The notes: generated by a model not told the origin, from the sequence alone. A stretch of DNA of 64,000 nt from Nostoc sp. HK-01 (GCA_003990705.1 AP018318.1:3351501-3415500), one strand, 5' to 3'. Counted from the stretch's first letter, positions 27,484-38,900 are shown. Made by a program: numbers and translations.

Positions 27484-28791
27484 ATGGAAACTCCTAAATT
27501 TAGTAATGCCGCTTTGAGAAGGCTTTCAGGGCAGCAAGGTTTGTTAGTCGGTTTGGGGTTAGGTCTCGTTGTCGCTATTGGCGGAATGACTTTGTTTTCG
27601 CATTTTGGTACTCAACGTTCGGCTGCTCCCACTCAAAATGCTCCCGCAGCTAATGCGAAAAACTCGGCATTGCAGGTAAAAGTTCAGCAAGTTGGCAATA
27701 GCACAACCCAAGAAAGTTCTAATTTTGTAGGAGCTTTAGAAGCACAACAAAAAGTGACGCTACAGCCGCAAATTCAAGGACGAATTGAATCAATTCTGGT
27801 GTCTAGTGGTCAGAGGGTACAAAAAGGAACAGCGATCGCAACTTTGAGTTTAGATCAAACTCAAGCCAATGTTGCTAGTTCTATAGCAACCACCAATGCA
27901 GCCCAAGCTGGATTCAAAACGGCACAAGCACAACTACAACAAGCCGAGGCGCAACGGACAAAAGTCGCGGCGAATGTTCAACTGCAAAGAACCCAGTTTA
28001 ATCGCACTCAACAGTTAGTTACGCAGGGAGCGCAAGCCAGACAAGAATTAGATATTGCTAGAAATAACTTACAAGCGGCGATCGCAGATTTACAAGCCGC
28101 AGAAAAAGAAGTTGCTGCGGCGGGTGCAGCCGTTCGCCAAGCCCAAGCTAATGTCCGCGCAGCTCAAGCCAGTACCGCAGCGGCTCAAGTTAATGTGAAT
28201 CAGAAACGAGTAGTTTCACCCATTGCTGGCGTAATCAGTGAATTTCCTGTCAAAGTGGGAGATTTTGTCAATACCGGACAAACAATCACCACAATTATCC
28301 AAAATGATGCCCTGGATTTGAATCTTTCTGTGCCTTCCAATCGAATGCCGCAACTGCGAATTGGATTACCTGTGGAATTGCTCAATCCCAACACACAAAA
28401 GGTCATCGGTCAAGGTGCAATTAACTATATTTCCCCAACGGTAAGTTCTGATCAGCAGTCAGTATTAAGCAAAGCTCGCTTTCGTAATGCCCAAGGACAA
28501 TTGCGTGATGGGCAATATGTACAGGCGCGAATCATTTGGAATCGACAACCAGGGATATTAATTCCCACTGTGGCGATTTCTCGCATTGGCGGACAAAGTT
28601 TTGTGTTTGTCACAGAAAACACCACCGTCAACGGTAAACCGCAGCAAGTTGTTCATCAGCGTTTAGTCCGTCTGGGTGAGATTCAAGGCACCAATTATCA
28701 AGTTCTTGACGGACTAAAAGCCGGCGAAACCATAGTTACTTCTGGCATTCTCAAACTCAGAGAAGGCACACCAATTCAACCCCAATCTTAA
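27484..28791 (+). CDS. RND efflux periplasmic adaptor (membrane fusion protein)
   Basis: A 435-aa HlyD/AcrA-type adaptor. One N-terminal membrane helix (about 20-42), a split lipoyl domain (VTLQPQIQGRIESILVSSGQ and SPIAGVISEFPVKVGDFVN), and a long Ala/Gln-rich coiled-coil hairpin (about 115-235) between its halves, then beta-barrel and membrane-proximal domains. It would link the RND pump to an outer-membrane channel. It is 17 bp upstream of the pump gene. No outer-membrane factor gene is adjacent. Confidence 0.92.
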   Translation: METPKFSNAALRRLSGQQGLLVGLGLGLVVAIGGMTLFSHFGTQRSAAPTQNAPAANAKNSALQVKVQQVGNSTTQESSNFVGALEAQQKVTLQPQIQGRIESILVSSGQRVQKGTAIATLSLDQTQANVASSIATTNAAQAGFKTAQAQLQQAEAQRTKVAANVQLQRTQFNRTQQLVTQGAQARQELDIARNNLQAAIADLQAAEKEVAAAGAAVRQAQANVRAAQASTAAAQVNVNQKRVVSPIAGVISEFPVKVGDFVNTGQTITTIIQNDALDLNLSVPSNRMPQLRIGLPVELLNPNTQKVIGQGAINYISPTVSSDQQSVLSKARFRNAQGQLRDGQYVQARIIWNRQPGILIPTVAISRIGGQSFVFVTENTTVNGKPQQVVHQRLVRLGEIQGTNYQVLDGLKAGETIVTSGILKLREGTPIQPQS

Positions 28792-28808
28792 CTCCAGGAC
28801 ATCCGATC

Positions 28809-31800
28809 ATGTCGATCGCTAATACTTTTATCAAGCGTCCGGTTTTAACTACCGTTTGTTCTCTGTTGATTTTGATTTTGGGAGGCGTGTGTATTCCTCT
28901 ACTCCCACTCAATTACTTGCCAGATATTGCCCCCATCCGCGTTCAAGTTTCAGCTAACTATACTGGGGCGGATGTTTCGACTGTGGAAAGTGCTGTTACA
29001 ACCACAATTGAGCGTCAACTGAACGGGGTCGAGGGGATGCAGTACATGACCTCGAATAGTTCCGCAGGTAGTAGCCAAATCTCTGTATATTTTGGTTCGG
29101 AAACTGATAAAAATATTGACCAAGTAAACGTCCAGAATCGAATTGCTCGTGCTACACCCCGCTTACCAAGCAGTGTGCAACAACTGGGTGTGACAGCGCA
29201 GACAGCTTCTACAAGTATTTTGTTAGTGTATACATTTTATGCGGAAAATAATGAGTATGATCCGCTATTTATTAGTAATTATATTGACCTGAATTTACGC
29301 GATCAACTGCTACGAACCCCAGGAGTTGGCGATTTAACAATTTTTGGTGAAAAACGTTATGCGATGCGGCTGTGGCTCGATCCTAATGCCTTGGCAAGTC
29401 GACAATTAACTGTCGCAGATGTAGCGACAGCATTGCGATCGCAAAACATTCTCGCCGGTGCCGGAACTTTAGGTCAAGCACCGATACCTTCTGGTCAAAG
29501 TTATGAAATTCCGCTACGAGTGAATGGTCAGTTTAAAGATGCTACGGAGTTTGGCAATCTGGTGATTAAAGCCGGGAGTAACGGTAACTTAATTAAACTC
29601 CGGGATGTTGGTCGGGCGGAACTCGGTTCAGAAACTTACGCCAGCAATGCCAGAAATAATGGTAAACCTGCCATTGGACTGGCAATTTATCAGTCACCAG
29701 GAAGTAATGCGCTGGATGTGGCAAAAAACATTGAAGCGCAGATGGATGAATTGATTAAAGATTTTCCACCGGGATTAAAAACTCAGATTGTTTACGATAC
29801 CGTTGGGTTTGTGCAAGCTTCTTTAGAAGAAGTAATCAAAACCTTAGTCGAAGCGATCGCTTTGGTGGTGTTGGTGATTTTTCTGTTTCTCCAAGACTGG
29901 CGAGCTACGATTATTCCCATTGTGGCGATTCCAGTTTCGCTGATTGGGGCATTAGCATTTGCTTACATATTTAAATTTTCCCTCAATAACTTGACCTTAT
30001 TTGGCTTAATTTTAGCCACGGGATTAGTTGTTGATGATGCGATTATTGTTGTGGAAGCGATCGCCAGCAAAATTGAACAGGGAGTTAGACCGCTACAAGC
30101 TTCTTTTGAAGCAATGGAGGAATTGACGGGTGCAGTAGTTTCCACTTCCTTAGTGTTAATGGCGGTGTTTATTCCCGTGGCATTTTTCCCTGGTTCCACT
30201 GGGAAAATGTATCAACAGTTCGCCTTAGTAATTGCATTTTCGATTGCCATCTCCACATTTAACGCTCTTTCCTTCAGTCCGAGTATGGCGGCGATTTTAC
30301 TGCGTCCACCCCAACCTAAACGCGGCCCTGTGGGTTGGTTTTTCAACAAATTTAATCAGATATTGCAATGGATTATTCAAAAGTTTATTGCGATCGTTAA
30401 TTTTTTAATTCGCTTACGTTATGCGGTTGTGGCATTATTTGTGGTGGGTTTAGCTGCAACCTATTTTATGTTTACTCAAGTGCCAACAGGGTTTGTTCCT
30501 AATGAAGACCAAGGCATTGTGTTAGGAATTATTCAAGCTCCTGATGGCGTTTCTCTCGGTTATACAGATGAAGTAATTACAAAACTTGAGCAAATTCTGG
30601 AGAAGGAACCAGAGATTGATAACGTATTTGCAACGTCAGGATTTGGCTTTGCGGGTAGTGGTTCTAATCGCGGTGTATTTTTTGCCAAACTTAAACCTTG
30701 GGAAGAACGTACTCAACCAAATCAAAGCGCCACGGCAATTTTAGGGCGAATCAATGGCGCATTTCAATCAATCCCCGAAGCCATTATTACCGCAGTTAGT
30801 CCACCACCAATTCAAGGTTTTAGTACATTAGGTGGATTTGAGTTACAGCTAGAAGACCGCACCAACGGGCGATTGACAATTGATGACTTTTTCGCCAACG
30901 CTCAAGCGGTAATTGCCCAAGCTAATCAACAACCAGCTTTAGCAGGTGGCGTGTTTACGCAGTTTACCGCCAGCACACCCCAGTTTCAAATTAACTTTGA
31001 TCGCGATCGCCTAGAAGCCCTGAACGTCGATTTTCAGCAAGCTGTCAACACCCTCTCATCTGCCGTTGGTTCTCAATATGTGAATGATTTTACCTTGGGA
31101 CAGCAGAGTTATCGTGTTTATGTACAAGCAGATGGCGACTATCGACAATCACCAGACGATATTCGGCAATTGTATGTGCGATCGGCAAATAACCAAATGG
31201 TGCGATTAAGTGAGGTAGCAACACTCACACCCATTACCGGGCCAGCCGTCATCTCTCATTACAACGGCTTCCGCGCTATCAGCCTTCAAGGTAGAGAAGC
31301 GTCGGGTTACAGTAGTGGACAAGCTATCCAAGCAATGCAGCAAGCAGTCAATACAGCCGCCATTCCCGGAATTGGTAGCGACTGGATTGGCACAGCGCGA
31401 GAAGAATTATCTGCGGGTAGCTTGGGTATTCTGATTTTTGGTTTCGGAATCGTGATGGTGTTTCTCACCCTTTCGGCTCAGTATGAAAGTTATATTGACC
31501 CAGCAATTATTTTGTTGACTGTACCCTTAGCGTTGTTAGGTGCGTTGAGTGCTTTAGCATTACGCGGTTTAGTCAACGATGTCTATGCCAACGTTGCATT
31601 AGTCATGTTAATCGGACTTGCCTCAAAAAACGCAATTTTGATTGTCGAATTTGCTAACCAAGCCTTTAAACAAGGGATGACAATTCAAAAAGCAGCTTTA
31701 ACAGCCGCCCAAGAGCGATTTCGACCAATTGTCATGACATCAAGTGCGTCATTGCTAGGGTTTTTCCCTCTAGTAGTCGCTTCAGGAGCCGGTTCTGCCT

Positions 31801-32048
31801 CACGCTGGTCGTTGGGAACGGCGTTATTTGGCGGGTTACTCGTTTCTACAATTTTGAGTTTGCTGATAGTACCAGTGCTGTACATCATCATCAAGAATTT
31901 GGAAGAACGCTTTTTAAAGCGCAAACCTTCTCATCGTTCTGGGTCTCCTGATTCTGAGAGACAAGCAACAGCAAATACACAACCTAAATCAGTTGTGACT
32001 GTAACGCAGAACCCTGATGATCACCAATCTCATGATTCAACCCACTGA
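28809..32048 (+). CDS. RND efflux pump, HAE1/AcrB family
   Basis: A 1079-aa inner-membrane proton antiporter with 12 membrane helices and two large periplasmic loops. Proton-relay residues are present: GLVVDDAI (Asp near 408-409) in helix 4 and ASKNAIL (Lys near 940) in helix 10. Duplicated halves and FxGP-like motifs fit the hydrophobic/amphiphilic efflux family rather than the heavy-metal family. It would expel drugs or lipophilic compounds with the preceding adaptor. A tandem 21-bp repeat starts 21 bp beyond the stop and is in the same reading frame. Confidence 0.93.
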   Translation: MSIANTFIKRPVLTTVCSLLILILGGVCIPLLPLNYLPDIAPIRVQVSANYTGADVSTVESAVTTTIERQLNGVEGMQYMTSNSSAGSSQISVYFGSETDKNIDQVNVQNRIARATPRLPSSVQQLGVTAQTASTSILLVYTFYAENNEYDPLFISNYIDLNLRDQLLRTPGVGDLTIFGEKRYAMRLWLDPNALASRQLTVADVATALRSQNILAGAGTLGQAPIPSGQSYEIPLRVNGQFKDATEFGNLVIKAGSNGNLIKLRDVGRAELGSETYASNARNNGKPAIGLAIYQSPGSNALDVAKNIEAQMDELIKDFPPGLKTQIVYDTVGFVQASLEEVIKTLVEAIALVVLVIFLFLQDWRATIIPIVAIPVSLIGALAFAYIFKFSLNNLTLFGLILATGLVVDDAIIVVEAIASKIEQGVRPLQASFEAMEELTGAVVSTSLVLMAVFIPVAFFPGSTGKMYQQFALVIAFSIAISTFNALSFSPSMAAILLRPPQPKRGPVGWFFNKFNQILQWIIQKFIAIVNFLIRLRYAVVALFVVGLAATYFMFTQVPTGFVPNEDQGIVLGIIQAPDGVSLGYTDEVITKLEQILEKEPEIDNVFATSGFGFAGSGSNRGVFFAKLKPWEERTQPNQSATAILGRINGAFQSIPEAIITAVSPPPIQGFSTLGGFELQLEDRTNGRLTIDDFFANAQAVIAQANQQPALAGGVFTQFTASTPQFQINFDRDRLEALNVDFQQAVNTLSSAVGSQYVNDFTLGQQSYRVYVQADGDYRQSPDDIRQLYVRSANNQMVRLSEVATLTPITGPAVISHYNGFRAISLQGREASGYSSGQAIQAMQQAVNTAAIPGIGSDWIGTAREELSAGSLGILIFGFGIVMVFLTLSAQYESYIDPAIILLTVPLALLGALSALALRGLVNDVYANVALVMLIGLASKNAILIVEFANQAFKQGMTIQKAALTAAQERFRPIVMTSSASLLGFFPLVVASGAGSASRWSLGTALFGGLLVSTILSLLIVPVLYIIIKNLEERFLKRKPSHRSGSPDSERQATANTQPKSVVTVTQNPDDHQSHDSTH

Positions 32049-32068
32049 CAATTAGTTTTTTTCATCGG

Positions 32069-32194
32069 CAATGTTAATGTAACGCGTTACATTGCGAATG
32101 CGTTGCTTGATATTGTGAATGTTGAGCAACACATTATTAATGCGTCGCCTCACATAATTAATGTGTTGGCTGACATTGTGAATGCAGCGGCTAA
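32069..32194 (+). repeat. Six tandem 21-bp units after the RND gene
   Basis: Six consecutive 21-bp units of the type CATTGTGAATGNGTTGGCTGA. In the frame of the RND gene, after its stop, they encode a seven-residue repeat of the form (H/D)I(V/I)N(A/V)xx without an ATG start and remain open to a stop near 32240. It is either a non-coding tandem repeat or a former C-terminal extension. Confidence 0.85.
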
Positions 32195-32238
32195 ATTAAG
32201 AAGATATTTAAAAAATTCTGCTGTGTGTAGCAAAAGTT

Positions 32239-32400
32239 TGTAGATCCCCCTAAATCCCCCTTAAAAAGGGGGACTTTGAGTCCAGTTTCCCCCTTTTTAA
32301 GGCTATCGTGTACACACAAATCATCTGATCCTTTTAAATCCCTATTTTTAAGGGGGACTTGAAGAAATTCCCCCCTTTTTAAGGGGGGTAGGGGGGATCG
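32239..32400. repeat. C/G-tract dispersed repeat (CCCCCTTAAAAAGGGGG type)
   Basis: A block of inverted C and G tracts with CCCCCTTAAAAAGGGGG and CCCCTTTTTAAGG elements. A related block lies at 46197-46290. No coding potential; frames seen through it are artefacts of the repeat. Confidence 0.8.
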
Positions 32401-32547
32401 ATAGGTGTTTACAATCACAACAAATCACGTTTAAAACAACCTCTAAGAATTTCATATTACAACAGGTAAAAATTTAGGTGCAAATTTGTTAAATCCACAG
32501 ATAATCAAGCCATACCCGCAAGAACACCAATTTAGTAATCTGGAAAG

Positions 32548-32728
32548 AACCTCTCCCCCAACCCCTCTGTCTTGAAAAGTTTTGCGCCGGGAAACCCGGA
32601 CGCGCAACGCCAGTTGCTTTATGCCGGGGAACCCGTCCAACGCACTGGCTCAACTTTTCGCTCCGACGCGGAGAGGGGAGTTGAGTTACCCCCTTCCCTG
32701 TGAGGGAAGGGGGCTGGGGGGTTAGGTC
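32548..32728. repeat. CTCTCCCC-type repeat with nested palindromes
   Basis: The outer repeat (ACCTCTCCCC ... GAGGGAAGGGGGCTGGGGGG ... TTAGGT) also occurs at 45446-45532 and 54221-54356. Here it is interrupted by a hairpin (TTGCGCCGGGAAACCCGG, about 32581-32598) and by a 41-bp palindrome (32609-32649, GCCAGTTGC ... GCACTGGC). The uninterrupted copy at 45446 shows where the insertion took place. Confidence 0.8.
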
Positions 32729-32786
32729 TTCGATTAGTAAATCGATGCTCTAATATGCGAGTAAATTGAGCATTGGAGCAAAGCAA

Positions 32787-33074
32787 ATGAACGCCAAATT
32801 AATTACCTTCTCTGGCATTGTCACTGCATTTTTAGGCGCAGGTATAGGTTTTGTTGTGGCTCATTTACTTCCTTGCCCATACACAAGTCCAATTTATAAA
32901 GATTTAGCTCAAAAATACGCCATTATTGGTGGAGTTGCGGGTTTATTGATTGGTTCCAGCCAGGAAATGATTCGAGAACTTAAGCAAGAACGGGATGCAG
33001 AAGAAGACTTGTTTCAAGATTTGAACAAAGCCATTCGCTCAAATACGACAAACAAAATGACTGATGATGTGTAA
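32787..33074 (+). CDS. Small membrane protein of unknown function
   Basis: A 95-aa protein with two hydrophobic segments (about 5-26, ITFSGIVTAFLGAGIGFVVA, and 43-57, YAIIGGVAGLLIGSS) and a charged C-terminal helix (RELKQERDAEEDLFQDL). GGAG lies 10 nt before the ATG at 32787. It resembles small Gly-zipper membrane proteins common in cyanobacteria; I do not recognise a named family. It faces the ThiF gene with a 15-bp gap. Confidence 0.65.
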   Translation: MNAKLITFSGIVTAFLGAGIGFVVAHLLPCPYTSPIYKDLAQKYAIIGGVAGLLIGSSQEMIRELKQERDAEEDLFQDLNKAIRSNTTNKMTDDV

Positions 33075-33089
33075 ACTGTTTGCTTGAGT

Positions 33090-33728
33090 TCACAAACATA
33101 GCGATTGAACAGTTAAATCTTTCAGGGTAATTGTGAAATTACGCTGTTGTGCTGTAGCAATGAATGAAACGATCGCCTCACAAGTCACAGCTACAGTTAA
33201 CATCACCAAATTCCGCGCCAGTGGATAATCGCAGACATCATCATTCACATCAGAAGGAACGCGATAAACGTCATTCCAAATAATTTCTGCATAATCAGCA
33301 GCTAACCCAGCGTGAATACAAGGAATGCTAAATTGATCAGCGTAATCTTTCACCGCTTGACGTGACACACTGTTGTCAAAAACATCAACAATTAGCTGAT
33401 TATCTTTGAGTAATTGATTGGTATTTTCTGATGTCAATTCTTTAGTTTTGGCATCAACTTTAGTACCAACTGCACGGTATAAATTATTAGCCAAAATTTT
33501 CGCTTTGAATGCACCGACATCAGCACGGTAGTAAGGCTGAGTCGAAAGGTTACGTTCCTCAATGCGATCGCGATCAATCACTGTCAGTTTATCAAAACCA
33601 GACCGCGCCAAGTTCTCAGCAATGTTAGCACCTAATACACCTGCGCCACAAATTGTTACAGGATAATTCTTCAACTTTGTCATCACAGCATTGCTGCGAT
33701 AAAGCTGTTCGTGAAAAAATATGCTCAT
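33090..33728 (-). CDS. ThiF/MoeB/E1-like adenylating enzyme
   Basis: A 212-aa Rossmann-fold protein of the ThiF/E1 superfamily. The nucleotide loop is ICGAGVLGANIAENLARSG (about 26-44), followed by VIDRDRIEERNLSTQ, and VFDNSVSRQAVKDYA as in E1 enzymes. Two Cys (in VCDYPLARN and TCEAI) are candidates for the thioester Cys; the zinc CxxC pairs of MoeB are absent. Such enzymes adenylate the C-terminal Gly of ubiquitin-like proteins. It starts 5 bp after the preceding gene. The 66-aa Gly-terminated protein at 38419 is a possible substrate; this is inference. Confidence 0.85.
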   Translation of the reverse strand: MSIFFHEQLYRSNAVMTKLKNYPVTICGAGVLGANIAENLARSGFDKLTVIDRDRIEERNLSTQPYYRADVGAFKAKILANNLYRAVGTKVDAKTKELTSENTNQLLKDNQLIVDVFDNSVSRQAVKDYADQFSIPCIHAGLAADYAEIIWNDVYRVPSDVNDDVCDYPLARNLVMLTVAVTCEAIVSFIATAQQRNFTITLKDLTVQSLCL

Positions 33729-33733
33729 CGTCC

Positions 33734-34567
33734 TCAATACTCCCGTTGTTCCATGACAGCTACTAAAGATTGCAAATCAAAATCGCGATCGCGTCCACTC
33801 AAGCAAATACCAGAACTAATTACAGTCAAATCAGTTTTAGCGATCGCGCTACTGTGACGCACACCATCCGCAGTTGTCCAATCGACTGTCCAGTAATCAC
33901 CGCGATCGTTGAATTGATTTAATTCACCACCACCCATCTGCAAAGCTTTTTTCAATCGCTTTTCATCTTGTTTGGTTTTATCAAAACCCTCAATCCGCTT
34001 AGTTGCTAATTCATACACAGTGCGAATTTCTGGAGTCAAATCCTTAAACTGCAATTCCTCCACGGGAATCAGTCGCTTCACAGCAGATTGCAGAGTTTCC
34101 ACAATTATCGGATCTGTACGGCGATCAATATCCTCAAACCAGCACGATTGTCCATTCCACCGAGCGATAATTTGCTCAAATACTCCAGCCTCAGTTACTA
34201 AATGAACTGCGATCGGTTTTACTACCTGCAACCGTTGACGCATATCTGCTTCATTGATGGGATACCCCAACCAAGTTTGTCTTTGCAATTGATGTACTAA
34301 CCGCAACCGAATTTGCGGAAAATGTTGCAAGTATTCTGCAATTTGGGGTAAGTCAGCTTCTTCAAAAACCTTTGCTGTCTTTGTATCCACAGGCTGAAAA
34401 ATACCCCAACCTTCAAATTTACTCGGCTTGGGGATGAAGGTATAAACCATTCCCGCTACCCGCGTGCGAACTCGTCCACCTTTGACACATGGCGCGAGAA
34501 ATTGGGTAGTAAATAACTCAGCTTCTGCACTAGCAATTTGGTTAATTAGCTTACGGATATTAGTCAT
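33734..34567 (-). CDS. Conserved unknown protein paired with the ThiF-like gene
   Basis: A 277-aa soluble protein with no recognised family. Visible segments: LAPCVKGGRVRTRVAGMVYT (about 25-44, a Cys in a basic/Gly context), GWGIFQPVD, YPINEADMRQRL, WFEDIDRRTDP, and a C-terminal GICLSGRDRDFDLQSL. It is directly upstream of the ThiF gene (5 bp apart), so both proteins probably act together. It might be a carrier, ligase or scaffold of a ubiquitin-like pathway, but nothing in the sequence proves this. The dispersed hairpin at 34580-34611 separates it from RNA module F. Confidence 0.7.
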   Translation of the reverse strand: MTNIRKLINQIASAEAELFTTQFLAPCVKGGRVRTRVAGMVYTFIPKPSKFEGWGIFQPVDTKTAKVFEEADLPQIAEYLQHFPQIRLRLVHQLQRQTWLGYPINEADMRQRLQVVKPIAVHLVTEAGVFEQIIARWNGQSCWFEDIDRRTDPIIVETLQSAVKRLIPVEELQFKDLTPEIRTVYELATKRIEGFDKTKQDEKRLKKALQMGGGELNQFNDRGDYWTVDWTTADGVRHSSAIAKTDLTVISSGICLSGRDRDFDLQSLVAVMEQREY

Positions 34568-34579
34568 AAGTAGGTTTCA

Positions 34580-34611
34580 GATCCCCGACTTCTTTTGAGA
34601 AGTCGGGGATC
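34580..34611. repeat. Dispersed GATCCCCGACTT hairpin repeat, copy 2
   Basis: GATCCCCGACTTCT and AGAAGTCGGGGATC form a 14-bp stem with a TTTG loop. It lies just upstream of the 277-aa protein gene and could attenuate transcription from the RNA/Ro island into the ThiF pair. Confidence 0.85.
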
Positions 34612-34649
34612 TTAGTAATAAACAATAATTTTAAGATGGCTATATAATC

Positions 34650-34854
34650 CCGCGTGCAAGTTGATAGAGCATTGCGTTTTCTCAGTTACTAGAGGGACTC
34701 CACTGGTGAGTTGTTACACACTCTTTAAAAGATAGCTACTTTCAAGCCAACTTCCCAGTTTCTTCGCACTCCCCTTTCACAAACGCCCACTGATTTGACA
34801 GTGTTACTTTTCCTCTCGTACTAGTATGTAGGCTCCAAGAGTCGGGTCACGCAA
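34650..34854 (-). ncRNA. RNA module F: 23S GTPase-centre and sarcin-ricin mimic
   Basis: On the minus strand, frame stem P1 is TTGCGTG (34848-34854) with CACGCGG (34650-34656) and P2 is TGGAGC (34832-34837) with GCTCTA (34665-34670), with the conserved TCAACTT strand at 34658-34664. Inside lie CTAGTACGAGAGGA (34811-34824), the sarcin-ricin loop of 23S rRNA, a small hairpin (34789-34804), and a 58-nt segment (34702-34759) that aligns end to end with the 23S GTPase-associated centre (E. coli 1051-1108): GTTGGCTT, TTTAAAGAGTG and AACTCACC are shared and the closing stem ACTGG/CCAGT is kept by compensating changes. About 42 of 58 positions agree with the E. coli sequence as I recall it. This is not an rRNA gene: flanking rRNA sequence is absent and the two domains are brought together out of order. 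Confidence 0.8.
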
Positions 34855-35037
34855 GAGATGAATTAAGGTTTTTAGCAAAGAGTAAACATTGATTTTTTGC
34901 GCCTTTACATCTACTCTTCGAGAAGCCGCTACCGCGTCTATGCGCGAAACAACACATATTCTACTAATCAGCAACACCAAAATTGCTTTAGGTTATCAGG
35001 TGCGTCAAGTATAAACATAACGCACCCATTTTCGATT
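34855..35037. repeat. Intergenic repeats between the Ro-like gene and module F
   Basis: GGTGCGTCAAG and AACGCACC form an inverted pair (about 34999-35026), a member of the dispersed GGTGCGTTA...TAACGCACC family. A second common cyanobacterial repeat with GAAGCCGCTACCGCG lies at about 34922-34936. No gene is visible. Confidence 0.6.
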
Positions 35038-36480
<1,443 letters not shown>

Positions 36481-36538
36481 TCAAAAAATTTTAGATTTTG
36501 GATTTTAGATTGCAATCTAAAATCTCAAAATTGCAGGA

Positions 36539-36649
36539 GGCAGATGTTGCACGCGGGGTGATATTGTCACCGCGCAAGTTTTAGAAGCATTTTTGTAACT
36601 GATTTAGAGTTATGTAAGCTTCTGCGATCGGGGCGCGGCAACAACTGCC
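36539..36649 (-). ncRNA. RNA module A: frame with an anticodon-arm-like hairpin
   Basis: Outer stem P0 pairs GGCAGTTGTTGC (36638-36649) with GCAACATCTGCC (36539-36550), one mismatch. The shared frame follows: P1 CCGCGC/GCGCGG (36633-36638 with 36570-36575), P2 AGAAGC/GCTTCT (36618-36623 with 36583-36588) and the AAAACTT strand. P2 differs from the other modules at both strands while still pairing. The cargo is a hairpin with a 5-bp stem TAACT/AGTTA and a 7-nt loop CTAAATC (36596-36612), the geometry of an anticodon arm with T at loop position 2. A second hairpin GGTGA...TCACC lies between P1 and P0. It is placed between the bL12-like and Ro-like genes. Confidence 0.65.
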
Positions 36650-36658
36650 GATATTATG

Positions 36659-37054
<396 letters not shown>

Positions 37055-37088
37055 GTTGCATTTAACTCATAGTTGATGATGAATAAAA

Positions 37089-37218
<130 letters not shown>

Positions 37219-37224
37219 AAAATT

Positions 37225-38011
<787 letters not shown>

Positions 38012-38072
38012 TGAAATCACCTCTCTATGATTGAATTAATGTTTTAGTTAAATACAATTTCAATTATTGGAA

Positions 38073-38209
38073 TTCCGCACAAGTTAGCAAAGCTATTTCA
38101 CAGTCGCCTTTACCAATTAGGCTACGCTCCCATTAGTGGAAGCGACAGGAATTGAACCTGTATATCCATTGCTGGATGGTGTGTAGGCTTTACAAGTTAG
38201 GGCGCGGAA
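38073..38209 (-). ncRNA. RNA module C: circularly permuted tRNA in the frame
   Basis: Frame: P1 TTCCGCGC (38202-38209) with GTGCGGAA (38073-38080), loop strands CCTAACTTGT and GCTAACTT, P2 AAAGC (38187-38191) with GCTTT (38089-38093), then TACACA/TGTGAA. The cargo reads in permuted order: a variable-arm-like hairpin ATCCA-GCAA-TGGAT (38164-38177), T-arm ACAGG TTCAATT CCTGT (38145-38161), acceptor 3' strand CGCTTCC with A73 (38138-38144), a 6-nt link ACTAAT, acceptor 5' strand GGGAGCG (38125-38131), T8A9, and D-arm GCC...GGC with TTGG in its loop (38106-38122). The acceptor pairs 7 of 7. The ends of the cargo join the frame where the anticodon stem would be, so the anticodon arm is replaced. 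Confidence 0.8.
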
Positions 38210-38225
38210 TAAAGTTTTAAATAAA

Positions 38226-38406
38226 TCCGTGTAAGTTCAAAAAGCTTTTTACAACTACGGCCGTTCTTACCAAATATTGGCAGTGGACACGCACGCTAAA
38301 TCTGCAAGAGACTTAGAAATCATGCTTCGCTTGTTCGATCGCTCGAATTTTACTACCTTAGAGCCGTTATCAATGTGTATGTATGCTTGATGTGTCAGGA
38401 CACGGA
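38226..38406 (-). ncRNA. RNA module D: permuted 23S helix 69-71 fragment in the frame
   Basis: Frame: P1 TCCGTG (38401-38406) with CACGGA (38226-38231), P2 TCAAGC (38385-38390) with GC(TTT)TTGA (38237-38245, bulged), and the ACTTA strand. The cargo starts with a copy of 23S helix 69 3' strand and helix 71 (38345-38368; AACGG, CTAAGGTAG and AAATTC as in E. coli around 1918-1942) and ends with the preceding 23S segment GGTAAG..CGGCCGTAGTTGT (38251-38271; E. coli around 1899-1914). In 23S rRNA these occur in the opposite order, so the fragment is circularly permuted and opened at the helix 69 loop. GGCCGT and ACGGCT still pair as helix 69. Confidence 0.75.
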
Positions 38407-38418
38407 AGATTAGGGTCT

Positions 38419-38646
<228 letters not shown>

Positions 38647-38654
38647 TTATTTAA

Positions 38655-38864
<210 letters not shown>

Positions 38865-38900
38865 ATGTTTTGATGATTTGGAACTGGGTTGTTATCTTTA

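Noticed and set aside
32069-32194. CRISPR array
   Set aside because: 21-bp units follow one another without spacers.
32191-32418. Minus-strand 75-codon frame
   Set aside because: It is made of C/G-tract dispersed repeats.
34702-34824. Treating the GTPase-centre and sarcin-ricin sequences as a decayed rRNA gene
   Set aside because: No flanking 23S sequence is present, the two domains are far apart in rRNA, and both sit inside the same covarying frame as the tRNA mimics.
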